Assembly: GCF_018128905.1 (NCBI RefSeq)
Contig: NZ_CP063808.1
Location: 7,812,001 to 7,876,000 of the forward strand
Direction of reading: 5' to 3'
Length of the DNA stretch: 64,000 nt
Source of the DNA: Streptomyces sp. A2-16
Lineage (GTDB): Bacteria > Actinomycetota > Actinomycetes > Streptomycetales > Streptomycetaceae
The notes below the pieces were generated by a model that searched no databases, was not told the DNA's origin, and saw only the letters and a program-made list of their open reading frames with translations. The translations under genes and the position numbers were made by a program. Shown here one piece after another: positions 59,725 to 64,000 of the stretch; within the stretch, counting starts at the first letter, position 1; every line of letters starts with the position of its first letter.

Positions 59725-61128
59725 GTGGCACAGCTCGCCTTCGACCCGGGGATCCTCGTGCCGTCCGCTTCCTCCGCTTCCTCCGCTTCCTCCGCTTCCT
59801 CCGCCGTATCCGCATCCGATCGCCCCGTCCCGTCCGGTCTGTGGCGGGACCGCGACTTCCGCAGTCTCTGGCTGGGCCAGACCGCCTCCCAACTCGGTGA
59901 ACACACCAGTCTGTTGGTGCTGCCGCTGTTCGCCGTCCTGACCCTCGACGCCGGCGCAGGTCAGCTGGGCGTCCTGCGGGCGGTGGGGCAGGCGCCGATC
60001 CTGCTGCTCTCGCTCTTCGTCGGCGCGTGGGTGGACGGATGGCGGACCCGCACGGTGATGGTCCTGTCGGACGCCGGCCGGGCCCTGGTCCTGGGCGCCG
60101 CGGCCTCGGCCGGGCTCCTCGGTCTGCTGGGCCTGCCCGCGCTGTTCGTGGTCGTCTTCGCCGTCGGGGTCCTGTCCGTGTTCTTCGACGTCGCCTACCA
60201 GTCGTCTCTCGTGCGGCTGGTGAGACACGATCAGCTGGTGCGGGGCAACAGTGCGCTCGAGGGCAGCCGGTCCGCGGCGCAGATCGGCGGTCCTGCCCTC
60301 GGCGGTGCGCTGGTGTCCCTGGTGTCGGCGTCGATCGCCACCGCCGCGGGCGCTCTGTTCTTCGCGCTGTCGTTCCTGTCGATCCGCCGGATCCGTCGCG
60401 AGGAGTCCGTCCCGGAGCGCTCAGGACGTCCGCCGCGCACGGGACGCCCTCCGCGCACGGGGCGTTCTTCTCGCACCGGGCGGCGGATTCTTGAGGGCCT
60501 GCGTTTCGTCGTCGGCGACAGCTCGCTGCGGACCGTGTGTCTCGCCTCGGCCGCGTTCCAGTTCTCCTTCGCCGCCCTGATGACCGTCCATCTGCTGTTC
60601 CTGCCGCGAGAACTGCACCTGTCGGGCACCGAGGTGGGACTGTCGCTCGCGGCGACGGGGCCGGGCGCGCTCCTGGGCTCGGTGCTGGCGGCCCGGCTGC
60701 CGAGCCGCTTCGGGTACGGCGCGGTCCTCCTGTCCGCGGCGGCGCTCGGCGACGGCGCGTTCCTGGGTGTGCCCGCGCTGCACGGCTCCTCCGCGATGAC
60801 GGTGGCCGCGCTCGTGGCGGTCTGCTTCGTGTTCGGGGCGGGCGGTCAGCTGGTGAACGTCATGGTCATGGCCATAAGGCAGGCGGTCACTCCCGACGGG
60901 ATGCAGGGCCGCGCGGCCGCCACGATCACGTTCGTCGGTATGGGCCTGAGCCCGCTCGGTTCGCTGCTCGGCGGATTCCTCGCGCAGGAGTGGGGGTTGC
61001 GCACCAGCCTCCTGGTGACGGCCGCGGGCATGCTGGTGTCGCCGGTGCTGATGGCCCTGTCCCCGCTCGCCCGCCTGGGGCGCACGCTGCCCGCTCGCGC
61101 GGAACGCACCGACCCGCCGTCGCAGTGA
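59725..61128 (+). CDS. MFS exporter, EntS/tetracycline-type (DHA3)
   Basis: 467 residues from GTG 59725; GTG 59758 is also possible. WRDRDFRSLWLGQTASQLG, DVAYQSSLVRLV and QAVTPDGMQGRAAATITFVG are typical of DHA3 exporters for siderophores or macrolides. Residues 11-30 are built of a nine-base repeat giving S-A-S units, and the central loop has R-P-P-R-T-G repeats. Start position is uncertain. Confidence 0.9.
   Translation: MAQLAFDPGILVPSASSASSASSASSAVSASDRPVPSGLWRDRDFRSLWLGQTASQLGEHTSLLVLPLFAVLTLDAGAGQLGVLRAVGQAPILLLSLFVGAWVDGWRTRTVMVLSDAGRALVLGAAASAGLLGLLGLPALFVVVFAVGVLSVFFDVAYQSSLVRLVRHDQLVRGNSALEGSRSAAQIGGPALGGALVSLVSASIATAAGALFFALSFLSIRRIRREESVPERSGRPPRTGRPPRTGRSSRTGRRILEGLRFVVGDSSLRTVCLASAAFQFSFAALMTVHLLFLPRELHLSGTEVGLSLAATGPGALLGSVLAARLPSRFGYGAVLLSAAALGDGAFLGVPALHGSSAMTVAALVAVCFVFGAGGQLVNVMVMAIRQAVTPDGMQGRAAATITFVGMGLSPLGSLLGGFLAQEWGLRTSLLVTAAGMLVSPVLMALSPLARLGRTLPARAERTDPPSQ
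59762..59801 (+). repeat. Nine-base tandem repeat TCCGCTTCC in the MFS gene
   Basis: Four copies of TCCGCTTCC in a row encode an Ala-Ser-Ser stretch near the N-terminus of the exporter. The unit keeps the frame. Confidence 0.85.
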
Positions 61129-61282
61129 CCGGCCATCGAAGTGACCCGCCGTCGCACCGACCCGGCGTCACACCGACCCGGATCCCGGCCGGCCGCCCGT
61201 GCCGAGCCCGCGAGAGCGGCCGCCCCGCCGTCCGTTCGCATGAACCTCCCGAAGCCACTCGCAACCCAAAATCGAACAGGCG

Positions 61283-61288
61283 TAGCAT
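61283..61288 (+). promoter_or_regulatory. Putative -10 box, leaderless start of the 61295 gene
   Basis: TAGCAT fits TANNNT and ends six bases before GTG 61295. No ribosome site is present. Confidence 0.6.
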
Positions 61289-61294
61289 TGCGTC

Positions 61295-61633
61295 GTGGCT
61301 GAGACCTATGACTTTCCGAGTGACCTCCTCGCCGGTCAGGAGGAGCTGCATCAGGTCCGGGCCGAGCTGTCGGCCCTGCTCAAGCGGCTCCCCTGGTCGG
61401 TCGCGCCGCTGGACGGCTTCAGCGACGACAACGGCTGGCGGAAGGTGGAGCGCCCCGCCTCCCCCGGCTGGACCCCCGACGAACAGGCCGAGGTGGAGAA
61501 GCTCCGGCGGCGCGAGCACGAACTCGCGGTCTTCGTCACCACCCACCGCTTCTGGAGGGAAGTCGGGACACCGGAGCGCGTGGACGCCCGCACCGTGCTC
61601 AAGCACGCGTCGCGCCGGCAGGAAGCGGGCTGA
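61295..61633 (+). CDS. Small conserved protein, unknown
   Basis: 112 residues, charged, no membrane segment or cysteine pair. Contains DLLAGQEELHQVRAELSALL (likely coiled helix), GWTPDEQAEVEKLRRREHEL and RFWREVGTPERVDART. It is a widespread type in Streptomyces next to tRNA-Val, but no function is known. GTG 61295 is chosen for its leaderless spacing. Confidence 0.82.
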   Translation: MAETYDFPSDLLAGQEELHQVRAELSALLKRLPWSVAPLDGFSDDNGWRKVERPASPGWTPDEQAEVEKLRRREHELAVFVTTHRFWREVGTPERVDARTVLKHASRRQEAG

Positions 61634-61640
61634 ACGACGA

Positions 61641-61670
61641 AGGACCCCGGCCGAGATCGGCCGGGGTCCT
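61641..61670. terminator. Strong bidirectional terminator between the small gene and tRNA-Val
   Basis: Fourteen-base perfect arms, AGGACCCCGGCCGA and TCGGCCGGGGTCCT, are separated by two bases. It lies between the plus-strand gene stop (61633) and the minus-strand tRNA 3' end (61680), so it can end both. Confidence 0.9.
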
Positions 61671-61679
61671 CTTCCGGTG

Positions 61680-61751
<72 letters not shown>

Positions 61752-61963
61752 GAGACGAGTCGACAGCCTACCTTGCCCGGGGCCCTGCCCTGCAAACCCT
61801 TAACCCGGGGGGCCGGCGGACTCAGGGCCGGTACGGGGGAAAACCCCACCCTGGATCCGGGAGCGACCCGGATGCCGCGTCGAGGGCCGCGTCCCTAGGG
61901 TCGAACCAGTGTCGTGGACTGCCCGCGACCGCCCGCCCAGGGCTGGATCAGGGGGAGATGGTC

Positions 61964-62734
61964 ATGGTCCGTTCCGTTCCCGCACGTGCCGCCGCCGCGG
62001 CCGGGGTCGTCGCGCTCGTTTTCGCGGGGGCCACCGCCTGCGGTGCCTCAGCCGGGGACGACAAGACCCCCGATCACAAGTCCTTCGCGCTCCAGGGCCG
62101 CACCCTGACCGTCGACTCCGACGACTCGGCGCTGGAGATCGTCGCCACCGATTCGAACAAGTCGGGCACGGTCGAGGTCACCCGCTGGTTCCAGGGGACC
62201 GTAGCCGTCGGCAAGGACCCCGAGGTGACCTGGTCGATGAAGGGCGATCGGCTGGTGCTGCGGATGAAGTGCAGCGGTGTCATAGCCGACTGCTCGGCCA
62301 AGCACCGCATCGAGGTACCGCGCGACATCGCCGTGAAGGTCGAGGACGGCGACGGCAGCGTGCGGGCCCGGGGTTTCACCCGGCCGCTGAGCATCCGCAC
62401 CGGCGACGGCTCCGTACGGGTCACCGACTCCAGCGGGCCGCTGGAGCTGCGCACCGGCGACGGATCGATGCGCGCGGACGTCACCTCCCGCCGCGTCACC
62501 GCCCGCACCGGGGACGGCTCGGTCCACCTCGAACTCGGTGCCGTACCGGACCGGGTGGAGACCCGCAGCGGCGACGGCTCCGTGACCGTCGAGCTGCCGA
62601 AGGCCACCTACCGCGTCGACACGAAGAGCGGCGACGGCGGGGTCGACGTCTCCGTGCCCCGTTCCGACGCCAGCGACCACTTCGTGTCCGCCCAGAGCGG
62701 AGACGGGAAGATCACGGTGCGAACCGCGAACTAA
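61964..62734 (+). CDS. Lipoprotein with DUF4097 beta-helix-like repeats
   Basis: 256 residues from ATG 61964, placed best after GGGGGAG; ATG 61958 is an alternative. A lipobox-like Cys follows the signal peptide (FAGATAC). The rest is a repeat domain with five or six copies of (T/S)GDGSV, as in DUF4097 adhesin-like proteins that fold as a right-handed beta solenoid. It should sit on the outer face of the membrane. The role is unknown; members often share operons with sigma or stress genes. Confidence 0.88.
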   Translation: MVRSVPARAAAAAGVVALVFAGATACGASAGDDKTPDHKSFALQGRTLTVDSDDSALEIVATDSNKSGTVEVTRWFQGTVAVGKDPEVTWSMKGDRLVLRMKCSGVIADCSAKHRIEVPRDIAVKVEDGDGSVRARGFTRPLSIRTGDGSVRVTDSSGPLELRTGDGSMRADVTSRRVTARTGDGSVHLELGAVPDRVETRSGDGSVTVELPKATYRVDTKSGDGGVDVSVPRSDASDHFVSAQSGDGKITVRTAN

Positions 62735-62813
62735 CCGGCCCGTGTGTTCGTCCCTTACCGGTGGGAGAATGACACCGGGCACCGCCAGGACGGACACAGC
62801 ACGGGAGAGGGAT

Positions 62814-64000
62814 GTGACGGCGACACCACCGCAGCCGTACTCGTCGTCGTCGGTGCCGCGCGCACACCGTCAGGCACTCGGGGACACCCTCGCCCTCCTC
62901 GGCCTGCCCCTGCTGGCCGCCCTCGCGTTGCCGGCCGCGTTCGCCGGCGGCGGCACCCGGCGCTGGTTCGGCGGGCGTGCGGAGAGCCAGCGGGCCGAGG
63001 CGCAGGCCGCGAAGGACGCCGCCGCGGCCGCGTTCTACGAACTGGACACCGCCCAGCGGGATCTGCGGATCTCGATAGAGACCATCACGGCCGTCGACGA
63101 CTCCCCCGCCGCCCGGCGGGCGGTCGCCGACTTCCAGGCGCTCAGCGGGCGGATCGACTCGGCCAGCCAGCGCTACATCGAGGCCGTCGACGCCCATGAC
63201 CTCGACCGGGACGACCTGGAGGCCTCGGTTGCCGCACACGCGCGCACCGAGCTCACCCGGGCCAAGGACGACCTCGGCAACGTCAAGCGGGAGCTGGACC
63301 GTTTCGGCGACAGCCTCGGCCCGCTGCTCGGCAAGGCCGAGACCCAGCTCGCCCGGCTCGCCCCGGCCGTGGAGCGGGCCCGGCAGGGGCTGCTGGCCGC
63401 CTCCAACGCCCTGGACGCCGTACGGGAGTCGGGGCTGAAGGCGGACGACCTCGCCGCCCGGCTCGCCGCCCTCGGGCCCGAGCTGACCCGGATGAACCAG
63501 GGCGCCGGGCAGCACGGCGTGCCGCAGACCCTGGAGCGTGCCGAGCGGGTGGCGCGGGAGGCCGCGGCGATCCGGGCGGAGGCCGAGCGGCTGCCGGAGC
63601 GGGCCGCGGAGATCGACCGCCGGCTGGTCTCCCTGCGCACCCGCGCCGAGGCCCTCACCACCCGGGCCGGCCAGGTCGACCCGGTGCTCAGCGAACTGCG
63701 CCGCCGGTTCACCGCCGCCTGCTGGCAGGACCTCCAGCACGTCCCTGACCAGGCCGCGGAGAACGTACGGCAGGCCGAGCGGAAGCTGGGTGAGGCCCGC
63801 ACCGCCCGCGACGAACAGCGCTGGCCGGACGCGACCTCCCTGCTGTCGACCGTCCGGGCGCTGCTGAACACCACCGACGAGTCCGTCTCCGCCGCGGGCG
63901 ACCGGCTGCACCGGCTGAACGCCGTGCAGAAGGACCCCCAGCAGGAGATCGACCGCACCCGCTTCGCCATCCGGGACGCCCAGCGCCTCGCCATGAGCGG
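62814..64000 (+). CDS. Membrane-anchored coiled-coil protein (3' partial)
   Basis: 395 residues are visible from GTG 62814 (GGGAGAGG upstream); the frame is open to the window end, so it is cut off. After a short N-terminus comes one membrane helix (about 25-45, LGDTLALLGLPLLAALALPA), then a long Ala/Arg/Glu-rich coiled coil. It lies 79 bases after the DUF4097 gene on the same strand. It resembles TPM-type domain proteins in its start but the full length is not seen. No catalytic motif. Confidence 0.85.
   Translation, partial: MTATPPQPYSSSSVPRAHRQALGDTLALLGLPLLAALALPAAFAGGGTRRWFGGRAESQRAEAQAAKDAAAAAFYELDTAQRDLRISIETITAVDDSPAARRAVADFQALSGRIDSASQRYIEAVDAHDLDRDDLEASVAAHARTELTRAKDDLGNVKRELDRFGDSLGPLLGKAETQLARLAPAVERARQGLLAASNALDAVRESGLKADDLAARLAALGPELTRMNQGAGQHGVPQTLERAERVAREAAAIRAEAERLPERAAEIDRRLVSLRTRAEALTTRAGQVDPVLSELRRRFTAACWQDLQHVPDQAAENVRQAERKLGEARTARDEQRWPDATSLLSTVRALLNTTDESVSAAGDRLHRLNAVQKDPQQEIDRTRFAIRDAQRLAMS

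Overview
The window is about 72% G+C with almost every third codon position G or C. It is rich in GTG starts, four-base ATGA/GTGA overlaps and leaderless starts 6-7 bases after a TANNNT -10 box, and it encodes F420-dependent, ECF-sigma, DUF2277 and GDT1-type proteins. All this points to a Streptomyces (or close actinomycete) chromosome arm or core region. There are about 57 protein genes and one tRNA-Val; no insertion sequence, phage gene, CRISPR array or rRNA was seen. The first gene (histidine kinase) and the last gene (coiled-coil membrane protein) run off the window.

Layout. 1-2.1 kb: two-component system, kinase with a repeat-built tail. 2.1-3.5 kb: SigE-type sigma factor and its membrane partner. 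3.5-6.8 kb: two divergent drug-type MFS exporters, one with an extra C-terminal regulatory-type domain. 7.2-12.3 kb: methyltransferase, Rieske oxygenase, amidase, membrane protein, F420-dependent oxidoreductase and a small membrane protein. 12.4-15.6 kb: coupled trio of glycosyltransferase, methyltransferase and alpha/alpha-barrel protein. 15.7-20.3 kb: KstR-like TetR regulator, TPR protein, 3Fe-4S ferredoxin, aldehyde dehydrogenase, metallo-hydrolase. 20.4-26.2 kb: cobalamin riboswitch followed by a five-gene coupled operon (secreted alpha-barrel protein, secreted partner, EcfT, fused EcfA, S component). 26.4-33.7 kb: secreted transglycosylase-like protein, secreted lipase, DUF1275 protein, haloperoxidase-like hydrolase, STAND regulator and small genes. 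33.8-36.4 kb: FadA5-like thiolase divergent from a CYP125-like P450. 36.5-46.8 kb: GT87/PAP2 fusion, ProP-like transporter, O-methyltransferase, FHA-like protein, two paralogous unknowns, GNAT, MFS/winged-helix fusion, peptidoglycan-binding protein. 46.75-47.27 kb: two tandem-repeat arrays. 47.3-64 kb: HAD phosphatase, a GDT1-type membrane protein behind a Mn riboswitch, secreted nuclease, PhoD-type phosphatase, DoxX, DedA, ketopantoate reductase-like, hydrolases, two more MFS exporters, BrkB, tRNA-Val, a DUF4097 lipoprotein.

Two systems stand out. First, the cobalamin-riboswitch operon joins a complete ECF transporter to two exported, membrane-anchored proteins whose folds and motifs recall the two halves of animal transcobalamin (alpha/alpha barrel plus small beta domain); it looks like a surface B12-capture and uptake machine. 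Second, a scattered steroid side-chain set (KstR-like repressor, CYP125-like P450, FadA5-like thiolase, ferredoxin, aldehyde dehydrogenase, metallo-hydrolase, Rv3520c-like F420 oxidoreductase) shares KstR-type operators and also a separate 15-base palindrome, CTGAYRNNCCRTCAG, at three promoters. The assignments rest on reading motifs and on memory of family sequences; no search was run.
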